Shown here piece by piece: positions 26,364 through 35,353 of a DNA stretch of 64,000 nt. The notes beneath the pieces are model-generated. The model was not told where the DNA came from and did no database searches. It worked only from the letters and a program-made list of their open reading frames with translations. A program made the translations under genes and the position numbers. Positions within the stretch are counted from its first letter, which is position 1. Each line of letters opens with the position of its first letter. Source of the DNA: Bacillota bacterium (lineage in GTDB: Bacteria; Bacillota; UBA4882; UBA8346); NCBI GenBank assembly GCA_023417475.1, contig JAEZFP010000041.1, forward strand, positions 62,001-126,000. Direction: 5' to 3'.

Positions 26364-27335
26364 TTATTTACTGATAATCCCCGCCGAGATCAGCCACTCC
26401 TCACAAAGCTTCGGCCATAACGCCGCCGAACCGCTGGCGCCACGGATCCCATACCCGTGACCGCTTTGACGGAACCCATGCAACTCCGACGGAATCTTTG
26501 CCTTTTCCAAAGCTTCATAGAAGAGAATCTCGTTTTGATGCGGCACACTGGTGTCATCATAGGAAAATCCGATAAAAGCCGGCGGGGTATTGGCGTCGAC
26601 ATGCAATTCCGCGGAGAAGCGCTCAACCAACTCCGGAGCCGGCGTCTTGCCGATCAACACATCGCGTGATCCGGTATGGGTCAACTCGGGTTTCATCGAA
26701 ATTACCGGGTACATCAGGATCATAAAGTTGGGGCGGGCAGCGACGGCATCGGTCTCATCCACCGGGTTGTAAACCTTCAGAAGGGATTGCGTGCCTAACG
26801 TAGCGGCCAGATGTCCGCCGGCGGAGAAACCGGCCACGCCGATCTTTTGCGGATTAATTCCCCACTGGGCGGCGTTTTTCCGGATCAGCCGTAAGGCGCG
26901 TTGGGCGTCTTGCAACGGTACGTTATAACCGTTTTGATGACCCTCGGCGGGCAACCGGTATTTTAAGATAAAAGCGGTCACGCCGATCGAATTCAGCCAA
27001 TTGGCAATGTCGTACCCTTCTTTATCCGCCACCACCCGTTGATAAGCGCCTCCCGGGCAGATCAAGACAGCGACGCCGTTGGCTTTTTTCGGCAACACCG
27101 GAATAATTGACGGTTTGGTGATGGCCAAAACGGCCCGGTCTTTCAGATTTGGATCCTTGCTCCGTTCCACCACGCTTTCGGTAAGCTTGACATTTTCACT
27201 ACCCGGGGCGTTCCCGGGCCATAAAAAGATTTCATCGGGACTAATCGGCTCCGCCGCAACCACGGCAACACTGCTCAGTAGACACCCAATCAGGATCAAA
27301 ACACTCAACCAACCCTTCATAATATTCCGATTCAC
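26364..27335 (-). CDS. Secreted alpha/beta hydrolase, acetylesterase-like
   Basis: 323 residues. The signal peptide is MKGWLSVLILIGCLLSSVAV followed by AEP. The nucleophile elbow GFSAGG, an oxyanion CPGGAY block and a C-terminal SGHGYG histidine region make a complete esterase triad. It resembles BD-FAE / acetylxylan-type esterases. The start is taken as GTG 27335, since AAAGG lies 9 nt upstream; ATGs at 27344 and 27320 are weaker. Probably deacetylates plant polysaccharide outside the cell. It lacks carbohydrate-gene neighbours. Confidence 0.88.
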   Translation of the reverse strand: MNRNIMKGWLSVLILIGCLLSSVAVVAAEPISPDEIFLWPGNAPGSENVKLTESVVERSKDPNLKDRAVLAITKPSIIPVLPKKANGVAVLICPGGAYQRVVADKEGYDIANWLNSIGVTAFILKYRLPAEGHQNGYNVPLQDAQRALRLIRKNAAQWGINPQKIGVAGFSAGGHLAATLGTQSLLKVYNPVDETDAVAARPNFMILMYPVISMKPELTHTGSRDVLIGKTPAPELVERFSAELHVDANTPPAFIGFSYDDTSVPHQNEILFYEALEKAKIPSELHGFRQSGHGYGIRGASGSAALWPKLCEEWLISAGIISK

Positions 27336-27458
27336 GACAATCATCCTTTCATCGCTCTCTTTTTTCTTTTTGGCGATCCAAAATCGTCCAACTTTATTTT
27401 CAGGTTAACAAAATTTAGGCTCACTGTAAACAATTTTCAATCATCAACCTAATTTGGC

Positions 27459-27491
27459 GAAAAATAAAAATCCAGCCCGAAAGCTGGATTT
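27459..27491 (-). terminator. Terminator after the M29 peptidase gene
   Basis: Minus-strand AAATCCAGC / GCTGGATTT followed by TTATTTTTC. Confidence 0.85.
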
Positions 27492-27517
27492 GTTTTGTCT
27501 ATTTTAATTCACCAGAT

Positions 27518-28630
27518 CTACTTCAAATGCTCCGGATTGAGCGCTGCCAATTCCGGCAGGACAAACCGCCCGTCTTTCCGGATCAACTTGCCGTCGAAAT
27601 AGATTTCCCCGCCGCCGTACTCCGGCCGTTGGATCAGGACCAGATCCCAGTGGATCGCCGACCGGTTGCCGTTATCGCATTCCTCGTAAGCCTGACCGGG
27701 GGTGAAATGGATGCTGCCGCAGATCTTCTCGTCAAACAAAGTGTCTTTCATCGGGGATAAGATGTAGGGGTTGACACCGATGGCAAACTCCCCGACAAAA
27801 CGGGCTCCCGCATCGGTATCCAACACTTGATTGATCTGGATGTCATCATTGCTGTGCGCCGCGACAATCCGGCCGTTCTCAAAGGTAAACCGGATATTGT
27901 CATATGTAAATCCTTGATAGACCGCCGGAGTGTTATAGGCGATCGTGCCGTTGATCGAATTCTTCACCGGCGCGGTAAAGATCTCGCCATCCGGGATGTT
28001 GACATCGCCGGCGCAGGGGATGGCCGGTAATCCCTTAATTGAAAACTGAAGGTCCGTACCCGGACCAACCAACCGCACTTGATCGGTGGTTTCCAACAAC
28101 TTCTTTAACGGCTCCATCGCCACGCGCATTTTACTGTAATCCAACGTGCAGACATCGAAATAAAAGTCTTCAAAACTTTCCGTGCTCATATTAGCCGACT
28201 GGGCCATCGCCGCATTGGGATAACGCATCACGCACCACTTGGTGAAATTAATCCGTTGATTGGTGACCGGACGCATGTAACTTCGCATCCAGTCCTGCTG
28301 TTGCGCGCCTGGGACATCGGCCGTCTCATTACTGTTTTCGGAACCGCGAATCGCCATATACGCTTGCATCTCTTTCATCCGCACCAGTTCATATTCGGCC
28401 ATCTTCTCAAGCTGATCGCTGGTGGCGCCGAGCATCAATTGCCGCTCCACTTGTTTATTCCGGACATTAACAAACGGGACGCCGCCTACCCGATAGGCCT
28501 CTTTGACAATCGCCAGCGCCAGATCGATGCCGCAATCAATCACCTCAACCAGTAACTTTTCGCCTTTTTGCAATTTTACCGAATAATTGACTAATCCCTC
28601 CGCCATCTTCTGTATCCGCGGGTCTTTCAT
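27518..28630 (-). CDS. Aminopeptidase, M29 family (AmpS type)
   Basis: Metal-dependent exopeptidase of the thermophilic-aminopeptidase (M29) family, 370 residues, cytosolic. NIPDGEIFTAPVKNSINGTI and the C-terminal GNRSAIHWDLVLIQRPEYGG are diagnostic blocks with metal-binding E and H residues. AAGGAG lies 8 nt before the ATG at 28630, which is chosen over an earlier start lacking a site. Monocistronic with its own terminator. Confidence 0.93.
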   Translation of the reverse strand: MKDPRIQKMAEGLVNYSVKLQKGEKLLVEVIDCGIDLALAIVKEAYRVGGVPFVNVRNKQVERQLMLGATSDQLEKMAEYELVRMKEMQAYMAIRGSENSNETADVPGAQQQDWMRSYMRPVTNQRINFTKWCVMRYPNAAMAQSANMSTESFEDFYFDVCTLDYSKMRVAMEPLKKLLETTDQVRLVGPGTDLQFSIKGLPAIPCAGDVNIPDGEIFTAPVKNSINGTIAYNTPAVYQGFTYDNIRFTFENGRIVAAHSNDDIQINQVLDTDAGARFVGEFAIGVNPYILSPMKDTLFDEKICGSIHFTPGQAYEECDNGNRSAIHWDLVLIQRPEYGGGEIYFDGKLIRKDGRFVLPELAALNPEHLK

Positions 28631-28964
28631 AACAACCACTCCTTTTCGCAATTTATTTCAGCGTATCAATCAAGGAAAGTCTGTCGCGATAATTTTGTCC
28701 ATCGATAATATGCCCACTTTGTCCCGGGTAGTCGTCTGTCCAAAAGCAGATAGGTAGCGGGCATAATTCGCGGGCAACTGGCAGTAAACAATTCACTACT
28801 AGCAGCGACTATCGTTCTCCCGAATACTATGATAGTATATTGATAAGTCTTTTCCGATGCCGTAAATAACGCCTCTAACTGGTCGTTAAGTGGTAACAAG
28901 CCCTTTGATTGACATGAGGCGGTGTTCCGAATCCGCTATCTTATCAAGCAGCGAGGATTTTGCC
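28631..28964. other. Intergenic region without a supported gene
   Basis: A minus-strand open frame of 77 codons starts at a TTG with a badly spaced site and has no family resemblance. Divergent promoters for the peptidase and the YpiB-like gene probably lie here; none is clear. Confidence 0.4.
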
Positions 28965-29513
28965 ATGATGAAAAAAACTATTAGCGATTGGGCCAAAAAG
29001 AACTTTCTGCATTGGTTTACCGAAACCTATTCATTTCAGGATAATACACCCAAAGATTTCCTGATGCAATTGGCGGGGGATGAGAAGTTTTTGTCCCGCA
29101 TCCGGATTGTGATGGACGGTTCATACTTACGCCCGTTATTGGTCGTCTCCACCGTTGAAACCGGCCTGCCGCCCCTTCTCCTCAAAACCCTGGACGACCA
29201 CGATTTGACCGATGTAGCCGCCATCCGACGGTTGCTGACCGCAGCGGCATCGGATGAGCCGCTCTTTTTAACGCTGTATTTTTCGGAACGGACGACCAGT
29301 GAGCCGTTCCAAGCCGTTGTCGAAGAGGCTCCCGGACCGCGAGACCGCTCGTACACCGATCATGTTTTATTCCAATTCGAATTGGCGTTGCTCAATTCCG
29401 GGATTCGCCGCGTCATTGCCAAAAAGCTCTTATTGGCTAAAATTGACGAAGCCTTGGACGAACGGGACCGCCGCAAATTTGAACGGCTTGCCAAACGCTT
29501 CAAAAAACTCTAA
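28965..29513 (+). CDS. UPF0302 / YpiB-like protein with IDEAL domain
   Basis: 182 residues. The N-terminal KNFLHWFTETYSF block and the overall pattern match YpiB of Bacillus (UPF0302). The C-terminal LLLAKIDEALDERDRRKF is the IDEAL motif. GAGG lies 8 nt before the ATG at 28965; the preceding codons are not needed. Role unknown. It converges with, and overlaps by 4 nt, the HAD gene. Confidence 0.85.
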   Translation: MMKKTISDWAKKNFLHWFTETYSFQDNTPKDFLMQLAGDEKFLSRIRIVMDGSYLRPLLVVSTVETGLPPLLLKTLDDHDLTDVAAIRRLLTAAASDEPLFLTLYFSERTTSEPFQAVVEEAPGPRDRSYTDHVLFQFELALLNSGIRRVIAKKLLLAKIDEALDERDRRKFERLAKRFKKL

Positions 29514-30160
29514 GCGGACCGCCGCGCCTTCAAAATCTCCGGAATCAACGTTTTCAGCCCGTAAATCTGTTCCAACTGCCAGATATGCGCCGAATCCCGT
29601 GCTGCTCCCAGCAGCACCGGGGTGATGCCAACCGCCGCCGCCCCATACAAATTTGCTTCCACATCATCGACAAAAACACATTCAGCGCCCGCCGCTCCCA
29701 GATCCGCCAATACCTTCCGATAACTTTGCGGATCGGGTTTCCCCAGATAATTACAGAAGCGAATGTCATATACCGCCGTGATGATCTCCCGGACGCCCAA
29801 AAACCGCAGTACGTTTTCGACATATTCCAGGGGACTGTTGCTAAACACGACCTTCGTCAGATCGATCCCCGCGAGGACTTGTCGCAATTCGGGATCCGGC
29901 TTGATAAACTGTTTAATCCGAACATCGTAGGCATAACGAAAATATTCATCGGGATCGACGCCGTGATTGATCACCATCCCGCCGACGGTGGTGCCGTACC
30001 GTTTAAAATAATCGTGGCGGATCCCGGGGATCTGTTCCGGCGCCAAAACGGTCGTTTGCGCGATAAATTCATCGATCCGGGCGTCGATGCTCTGCAACAT
30101 TCCCGAACTTTTCGGATACAACGTATTGTCAAGATCAAGGATTAAATATTGTAAGCCCAT
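29510..30160 (-). CDS. HAD-family phosphatase, pyrimidine 5'-nucleotidase type
   Basis: 216 residues. HAD motifs: DLDNTLYP with D9 and D11, the motif II serine in FSNSPLEYV, K in YLGKPDPQSY and the acidic FVDDVEANLYGA. The helical cap after motif I matches the yeast SDT1-like pyrimidine nucleotidase subgroup. The start at ATG 30160 follows GGGAGG closely. Substrate not provable by sequence. Confidence 0.9.
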   Translation of the reverse strand: MGLQYLILDLDNTLYPKSSGMLQSIDARIDEFIAQTTVLAPEQIPGIRHDYFKRYGTTVGGMVINHGVDPDEYFRYAYDVRIKQFIKPDPELRQVLAGIDLTKVVFSNSPLEYVENVLRFLGVREIITAVYDIRFCNYLGKPDPQSYRKVLADLGAAGAECVFVDDVEANLYGAAAVGITPVLLGAARDSAHIWQLEQIYGLKTLIPEILKARRSA

Positions 30161-30735
30161 AAAACCTCCCGCGTTTGCCCGCCTCTTCAATTTAACGCGC
30201 TTCTTCCGGCCGGAGTTCCATCGATTCCGCTTCCTACGGCTCCGGACTCACCAAAGTGCGAGTAGATCATTATATTCAACTTTTTTAGCAACTTACCCTA
30301 AAAACATCCGAACCAAAACATTATCCCATTGATTGACCGCCGCTTTTCCCAAACTTTTTTATAAAGTTTTTTGCCGAATCATGATTAAGCTATCATTAGT
30401 TGTCAAACTTCCTAATATAATTTAATACGAAATCATTCGGTTTTTGGATGCAAAATTACCATCTGCAGTAAAATCGGCGAAAGCTTGACCACAATTTCCC
30501 GATTCATTATACCAAGTTTAAATCAAATAGCCAAAAATCATCCTCGCCCAGCTCGTCCCCGATCTTTGGCGCGAACCGTAGTGATCACCCTTTTGTCCAG
30601 CAATTCCTCGTAAATCGCCAATTTTTTGTCGATTAATAAAGGAATAACCAGTAAATAAATTATTTTTAACTACTTGAAGGAAATGTAAAATTTGAGGAGA
30701 ATATCTAATTTCATAATAAAGAGGAGGGGTTTTTT
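30161..30735. other. AT-rich intergenic region
   Basis: No gene is supported over ~575 bp. A plus-strand promoter-like pair TTGTCA and TAATAC with 17-nt spacing is at 30400-30428, far upstream of the next gene. AAACTTT / AAAGTTT with TTTT near 30345 may be a weak terminator. A 43-codon minus-strand frame near 30540-30670 (IDKKLAIYEELL) has no proper start. Confidence 0.4.
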
Positions 30736-31068
30736 GTGGCTTTTGTGAAATATCAAAAGGAAAAGAGCAAAAAAGGTATTTCAGCCAAAACAATCGGGAT
30801 TAACCGCAAAGGTAGATTTGCTTTTTACAAGCCTGTCGTTGAAAAATATCTCCACGAATCCGGTTATGTAGAGCTATTCTTTGACCCCGATGCCAAAAAG
30901 GTTGGAATCCTGCCGGTCGACGAACCGTCGACCGATGCGTTCAAGATCCAAGGGAAGACCACAAAGATGATTGTGGCCAAAAAGTTTCTAAACCGTTTTC
31001 AAATTCCCGTTGAGGATAAGCGTTATGACTTTGACTATGAAGACGGCATGCTCATTGTGCAACTTTAA
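30736..31068 (+). CDS. Hypothetical protein
   Basis: 110 residues, family not recognised. It starts at GTG 30736 behind GAGGAGGGG. The sequence is basic at the N-terminus and acidic at the C-terminus (YDFDYEDGMLIVQL), with a beta-rich pattern (IGINRKGRFAFYKPVVEKYL). A perfect 17-bp hairpin begins on its stop codon. A small nucleic-acid-binding or regulatory protein is possible, but there is no direct evidence. Confidence 0.75.
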   Translation: MAFVKYQKEKSKKGISAKTIGINRKGRFAFYKPVVEKYLHESGYVELFFDPDAKKVGILPVDEPSTDAFKIQGKTTKMIVAKKFLNRFQIPVEDKRYDFDYEDGMLIVQL

Positions 31069-31117
31069 TAACTGAAAAGGTCTGGCGGATGCTGCTGCCG
31101 GACCTTTTCAGTTATTA
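31066..31117 (+). terminator. Long stem-loop overlapping a stop codon
   Basis: A perfect 17-bp inverted repeat TAATAACTGAAAAGGTC with GGC/GCC inside. The 5' arm contains the stop codon. The U-rich stretch is in the stem, so it may terminate in both directions. Confidence 0.65.
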
Positions 31118-31159
31118 AAGGTCCGGTATTTCGATTGTTTCTTTAGATAAATCGCAAGC

Positions 31160-31184
31160 GAAACCCCTTCCACGCCGAAAGGGG
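31160..31184 (-). terminator. Possible weak terminator after murC
   Basis: Minus-strand CCCCTTTC / GAAGGGG with a 6-nt loop and a short TTT tail, 33 nt past the murC stop. Confidence 0.4.
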
Positions 31185-31216
31185 AATTTTCTTTACGCTT
31201 CCAATGACGATCCTTG

Positions 31217-32581
31217 TCAAAGCTCCGCCAGCTCGTGGACCAACCGTTCGCCGACTTTCCAGATGTCGCCGGCGCCCATGGTAATCACCAGATCACCGGG
31301 TTGAATCGCTTGCAGCAAATATTGATAGGTCTGATCCAGGTTGCCGCTATAACGGACATCGGGATGATGTTTGGCGGTTTCCTGGGCCAGCATCGCGCTG
31401 GAAATGTCGCCGGGATCGGTTTCCCGGGCCGGGTAAATATCAGCTAACACAACGGTGTCGGCATTGGCGAACGACTGCGCAAAATCTTGCAATAAATATT
31501 TGGTCCGGCTAAACAAGTGGGGTTGAAAGACACACCAAATTTTGCCGTCGAATACCTGTCGGGCCGCAGCCAATGTGGTCCGCACCGCGCCGGGATGGTG
31601 AGCGTAATCGTCAACAATCAGGGCGCCGTGAACCTTTCCTTTGATTTCAAAACGGCGATGAACCCCGGTAAAGCGGCTGACCGTATCCAAGGCCTGCTGT
31701 AGACTGACGCCTAATTCGACCGCCAGGGCGACCGCGCCCATCGCGTTTTGCAAATTATGACGGCCCGGGACCGCCAGGCGCAACACGCCCTGCTCCCTAC
31801 CGCGATAACAAATCCGAGCGGCGATTCCCAACGGCGGTTCCGGCCGGATATCAGTCAACTCCCAGTCAAACTGCGGTTGATACCCAAAAGTGATGGTTTT
31901 ACCGGGATAGGTTTTCGCTAACGCCAACGCATTGGGGTCGTCCCCCCAGACCAATAAAAGTCCATCTTGAGGCAGTAAATTGATAAAATCGGCAAACGTT
32001 TTGATCACATCCTGAATCGTTGGGAAACAATCCGGATGATCCCAGTCAATATTGGTAATCAACTCAATTGTGGGGCGTAGCTCTAAAAAGGAACGTCTAA
32101 ACTCGCAAGCTTCAACAACCATATATTCTGACTTACCGGAGCGATGATTCCCGCCAAAAGCGGGCACCTCGCCACCGATTGATACCGTTGGGTCAACCCC
32201 GGCTTCGGTGAGAATCAACGCCGTCATCGCTGAGGTTGTGGTTTTTCCATGGGTTCCGGCAATCGCAATCCCTTTGCCGACATCCTTCATCAGTTGACCC
32301 AACAGGGCCGCGCCTTCCATGACCGGAATTTGCCGTTTCCCGGCTTCCAACACCTCCGGATTTTCGTTCCCCACGGCATTGGTATATACAACGAGGTCGG
32401 CGCCTTCAATATTGGAAGGATGATGTCCAACTTCTACCCGCATCCCAAGCTCGGCAAGGTCTCGAGTAACTTTACTCTGCTGGCAATCAGAGCCAGAGAT
32501 GGTATAGCCACGGTCATGATATAGCTTGGCTAAACTACTTAACCGGGCTCCGCCAATTCCGACAAAGTGGAAATGCTTCAT
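31217..32581 (-). CDS. murC: UDP-N-acetylmuramate--L-alanine ligase
   Basis: Adds L-alanine to UDP-MurNAc, the first Mur ligase step of peptidoglycan synthesis. 454 residues. The ATP loop GTHGKTTT is at residues 109-116, with EACEFRRSFLELRP and YAHHPGAVRTTL downstream. The N-terminal VGIGGARLSSLA departs from the usual GIGGIGMSGLA, an unusual change near the UDP-binding loop. It stands alone, not in a dcw cluster, as in B. subtilis. Confidence 0.95.
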   Translation of the reverse strand: MKHFHFVGIGGARLSSLAKLYHDRGYTISGSDCQQSKVTRDLAELGMRVEVGHHPSNIEGADLVVYTNAVGNENPEVLEAGKRQIPVMEGAALLGQLMKDVGKGIAIAGTHGKTTTSAMTALILTEAGVDPTVSIGGEVPAFGGNHRSGKSEYMVVEACEFRRSFLELRPTIELITNIDWDHPDCFPTIQDVIKTFADFINLLPQDGLLLVWGDDPNALALAKTYPGKTITFGYQPQFDWELTDIRPEPPLGIAARICYRGREQGVLRLAVPGRHNLQNAMGAVALAVELGVSLQQALDTVSRFTGVHRRFEIKGKVHGALIVDDYAHHPGAVRTTLAAARQVFDGKIWCVFQPHLFSRTKYLLQDFAQSFANADTVVLADIYPARETDPGDISSAMLAQETAKHHPDVRYSGNLDQTYQYLLQAIQPGDLVITMGAGDIWKVGERLVHELAEL

Positions 32582-32717
32582 TATAGCGAATACGCCCCCC
32601 TCAAATTTTTACCAATCCATTATAACACATTTTTCATACCATCGATGGCTTGAACTGAATTAATTTTGAAAATTCACTCATGTCAATGACACTGGTTTCC
32701 TGACCTGACATTGGCAT

Positions 32718-32747
32718 TCATAGTTTATCGGTTCTTGTTAGATACTA
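32718..32747 (+). promoter_or_regulatory. Candidate sigma-G type promoter of the SASP gene
   Basis: TCATA and GATACTA separated by 18 nt, close to the forespore consensus (GYATR and CATNNTA). The position suits the spore-protein gene 48 nt downstream. Confidence 0.5.
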
Positions 32748-32751
32748 TGTG

Positions 32752-32775
32752 TGGAGTTCGCGTTTGGGAACTCCA
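32752..32775 (+). promoter_or_regulatory. 5'UTR stem-loop before the SASP ribosome site
   Basis: TGGAGTTC / GAACTCCA with an 8-nt loop, placed between the promoter and the GGGGGGTG ribosome site. It could stabilise the spore mRNA. Confidence 0.5.
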
Positions 32776-32794
32776 CCAATGGGGGGTGTGTTGT

Positions 32795-32983
32795 TTGACC
32801 CGTCGCGGCAGTATTGTTTCCGATCAAGTAAAATACGAAATCGCAAAAGAACTTGGCTTCGCCGATCGTATTCAAGTGGATCACGGAAGCTACGACTATG
32901 GTAATATCACCACCCGCGAAGCCGGGCTAATCGTTCGCGGTTTAATCCAAAAAGCCGAGGAACTATTATCCCAACAAGGTTAG
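32795..32983 (+). CDS. sspF: Small acid-soluble spore protein, alpha/beta type (SspF-like)
   Basis: 62 residues. RRGSIVSDQVKYEIAKELGF matches the SspF-type opening, and REAGLIVRGLIQKAEELL matches the conserved C-terminal DNA-binding half. It coats and protects spore DNA. The start is TTG 32795 with GGGGGGTG 6 nt upstream; the longer ATG frame is unlikely. Divergent from murC. A perfect 13-bp hairpin covers its stop codon. Confidence 0.88.
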   Translation: MTRRGSIVSDQVKYEIAKELGFADRIQVDHGSYDYGNITTREAGLIVRGLIQKAEELLSQQG

Positions 32984-33003
32984 GAGATTTTCTCCTAACC
33001 TTG
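32975..33003 (+). terminator. Stem-loop at the end of the SASP gene
   Basis: A perfect 13-bp stem CAAGGTTAGGAGA with a TTT loop, containing the stop codon. There is no T-run after it, so it may be an mRNA 3'-end stabiliser or a weak terminator. Confidence 0.6.
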
Positions 33004-33243
33004 CACAACCCTTCACACTTTTACATATGCTATCCCATCAAGTTTAAGTTTTCGTTCCGAAGCGACAATGGCCAATGCCCCGAGGCAAAACCTAGTCTTA
33101 TTCTCAAATTGGTAGCGCCTCCACAGTTCCTTGTATTATACGTTTTTTAAAGTTTATTCCGCCGGTTCGATTGGCAATCGTCTGTCCACTGCTTGACCTG
33201 ATACTGACCCAAGTTAAGGAAATTGGTGGTGTGGTTATATATA

Positions 33244-33274
33244 AAAGCCGACTTTGTGCGGCTTTCTTTTTTTT
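33244..33274 (+). terminator. Strong terminator with no gene immediately upstream
   Basis: AAAGCCG / CGGCTTT stem followed by CTTTTTTTT. The nearest upstream gene stops 260 nt before, so an unannotated small RNA or a long 3'UTR may end here. Confidence 0.8.
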
Positions 33275-33433
33275 CCATTCCTAACAATATTTTAACCACC
33301 TTATAGTGCAGGTATCCTCGAAAAATAACCGAATTTTTTTACATAACACTTGGCTCGTGGCTTCAAATTTCCGGTTATCACCAACAGCATATCCGTACCG
33401 GATCAACAATTCGACACCGATAGGAGGAAGACT

Positions 33434-34609
33434 GTGAAAAAAATCGTCGCACCATTACTACTCATCATCACCCTATTAATCACAGCCAACCCGGTATTTG
33501 GACAAGCGCCTGTTTCCGTCGACCGAAAATTGAACGATTTGGCGACCCGTTTTAATTCACTGGAAGCGACGTGGGGCCGCTTTCAGATCGGCGGCAACGT
33601 GTCACTAGAAGCGGACAGTCATCTTCAAAATGAGCAATCCACTCTCTCGCCGTTGGGTTATTCGCAACAGATGAACTTATTCTTTAACGCCGGCATCGAC
33701 CGGAACCTAAACTTTTCGATGAAGCTCTCCCATGAAGGCGGGTGGGGGCTGAACTATCTGAGTTCTTCATCTTTGCCGCCACTTAATACCCCGTTGCAAC
33801 TAGATGAGGCCTTTTTAAAGATGGAATATCCCCATACCCTCAATTATCTCGGCCGGTTTCGATTCACTTTAGGCCCCTTGGGGTTAATTTCGGATTTCTA
33901 TAACAATCCGGCCGAAGGGATCGCTTTGCAACGTTCATTCAATGACTATCATCTAGTTGGACTCTATTCACGCATCAATACGCAGATGGATCCCGATTCC
34001 AACCAAATTGCCGCCACCGAGGAGTATTTTGCGGCCCGTTTCGGTTGGTCCAATCAATCAACCATCGTCGGACTTAATATCGTTCCAAGCGGAATCGCGG
34101 CGGAAAAAGCATTTAGCGCGGACTATTCAACCACCCTGAAGACCGGGCGGATCGCGGCCGAGGTCGGTTGGTACGCTTTCGATTCGCCGCGTTATCCGGA
34201 TTACCGGACCGGCTGGACTCCCGGGGCTTTAGTAAGTTATAGTCAAACCCTGCCAAAGCAGCAAGGATATTTTGAGGTTAAAGCCGGTTATCTCTCCCCG
34301 AACTTCACTCCGTCGGCTTCGGTCCTGAACCACTCAGCCGACGACGCTCGCGAATGGTTTGTCACCAACACTTACGGTTTAGAGTTTTTCCTCCAAAACA
34401 ACTTGGCTCGTAATTTCAGTCTCCAGAATCGGCTGATGGGATCACGACCGGTTAACGATCTTACCGGGATTGGAACCACTTACCGGCTGCGCACCGATTT
34501 GATTAAAAACTTGTCCCAGGTCAACCAGCTTGATTTCGGTTATGAAGTGAAGCATACTTCGGATAAGACCGAAAGCCGAATTTTCGCATGCTGGAACCTG
34601 CAATTTTAA
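33434..34609 (+). CDS. Secreted putative beta-barrel protein
   Basis: 391 residues from GTG 33434 behind AGGAGG (6-nt spacer). There is a signal peptide (KKIVAPLLLIITLLITANPV, cleavage after FGQA). A short helical stretch (RKLNDLATRFNSLEATW) is followed by alternating hydrophobic and polar beta segments through the end, finishing in NLQF with a terminal aromatic. That pattern is typical of outer-membrane porin-like barrels. No SLH domain. If real, it implies an outer membrane. Alternatively it is a soluble secreted beta-protein. No family name can be given. Confidence 0.75.
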   Translation: MKKIVAPLLLIITLLITANPVFGQAPVSVDRKLNDLATRFNSLEATWGRFQIGGNVSLEADSHLQNEQSTLSPLGYSQQMNLFFNAGIDRNLNFSMKLSHEGGWGLNYLSSSSLPPLNTPLQLDEAFLKMEYPHTLNYLGRFRFTLGPLGLISDFYNNPAEGIALQRSFNDYHLVGLYSRINTQMDPDSNQIAATEEYFAARFGWSNQSTIVGLNIVPSGIAAEKAFSADYSTTLKTGRIAAEVGWYAFDSPRYPDYRTGWTPGALVSYSQTLPKQQGYFEVKAGYLSPNFTPSASVLNHSADDAREWFVTNTYGLEFFLQNNLARNFSLQNRLMGSRPVNDLTGIGTTYRLRTDLIKNLSQVNQLDFGYEVKHTSDKTESRIFACWNLQF

Positions 34610-34619
34610 CATTGGCAAG

Positions 34620-34883
34620 CTAACTTTTGGTCCCCAACAGCACCAGCAGCATGCCAAAACTCAACAGGAACACCTTATACCAGGAGAGTTTAACAGCGAT
34701 GGTGGCGATCCCTAAAACACTGACCAAAATGAAGACCAACGGGCCGATCAGACCCAAAAACGCATTTAAGCGCAAGGCGGTGTCAACCCGTCCGATTTTA
34801 AAAAAAATAATGGCGACCCCAATCTCCAGCAGTCCGGAGACGACGCGCAGGATCGCCATATTACTCAAGACGGTCTGTTCCAA
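34620..34883 (-). CDS. yqhV: YqhV family membrane protein
   Basis: 87 residues with about three membrane segments. MAILRVVSGLLEIGVAIIFF and the following LNAFLGLIGPLVFI match YqhV (DUF2619) of sporeformers. The start is TTG 34883 with GGGGGAG 5 nt upstream; ATG 34859 is the alternative. It converges with the barrel gene and lies directly after the UPF0756 gene. Function unknown. Confidence 0.82.
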   Translation of the reverse strand: MEQTVLSNMAILRVVSGLLEIGVAIIFFKIGRVDTALRLNAFLGLIGPLVFILVSVLGIATIAVKLSWYKVFLLSFGMLLVLLGTKS

Positions 34884-34894
34884 AACTTCTCCCC

Positions 34895-35353
34895 CTATCG
34901 TTTACCGATTCCTAAGACATTAAATAAAATGGCGGTAATCCCAGCCGCGGCCAACGGCCCGACTGGGATTCCTTTTAGTAGCGAGACACCGATAATGGTC
35001 CCGACCACCAATCCAATTACCACCTCCGGTTCCAGTTGCAGCAACACCAATCCCTGCCCGCAAAGATAGGCGGCGGCGACCCCGCCGATAATGGCGACAA
35101 TTCCCCGAACACTGCGAAATGTATCCAAGATCTGCTGAAACCCAACCCGATCCAATGCGAACGGCACTAGGACCGCTATCAATAGAAAAAGCAGTCCCAC
35201 ATCAACTGCTCGCCGCTCAAAAAGCAACAATATCCAGCGTAACTTGATAAATTTCAGTACCAGCAAACTTCCCGCACTCGCCGCAATCAAATTGTTGTTA
35301 AACGCGATCCCGAGACTGAAAATAATCAGTAACAGCAGGTTGTCTTGGATCAT
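34895..35353 (-). CDS. UPF0756 (DUF441) membrane protein, YtwI type
   Basis: 152 residues, four to five hydrophobic helices. The C-terminal VVGTIIGVSLLKGIPVGPLAAAGI is close to YtwI, as is the AVLVPFALDRVGF block. Role unknown. Spaced 11 nt from yqhV, likely one transcript. Confidence 0.88.
   Translation of the reverse strand: MIQDNLLLLIIFSLGIAFNNNLIAASAGSLLVLKFIKLRWILLLFERRAVDVGLLFLLIAVLVPFALDRVGFQQILDTFRSVRGIVAIIGGVAAAYLCGQGLVLLQLEPEVVIGLVVGTIIGVSLLKGIPVGPLAAAGITAILFNVLGIGKR

Noticed and set aside
28666..28899. 77-codon minus-strand frame
   Set aside because: TTG start with a badly placed ribosome site and no family pattern; likely chance.
30540..30670. Possible minus-strand peptide with IDKKLAIYEELL
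   Set aside because: No ATG, GTG or TTG at its beginning and no ribosome site.
33150..33275. tRNA-like GGTTCGATT sequence
   Set aside because: No cloverleaf stems around it.
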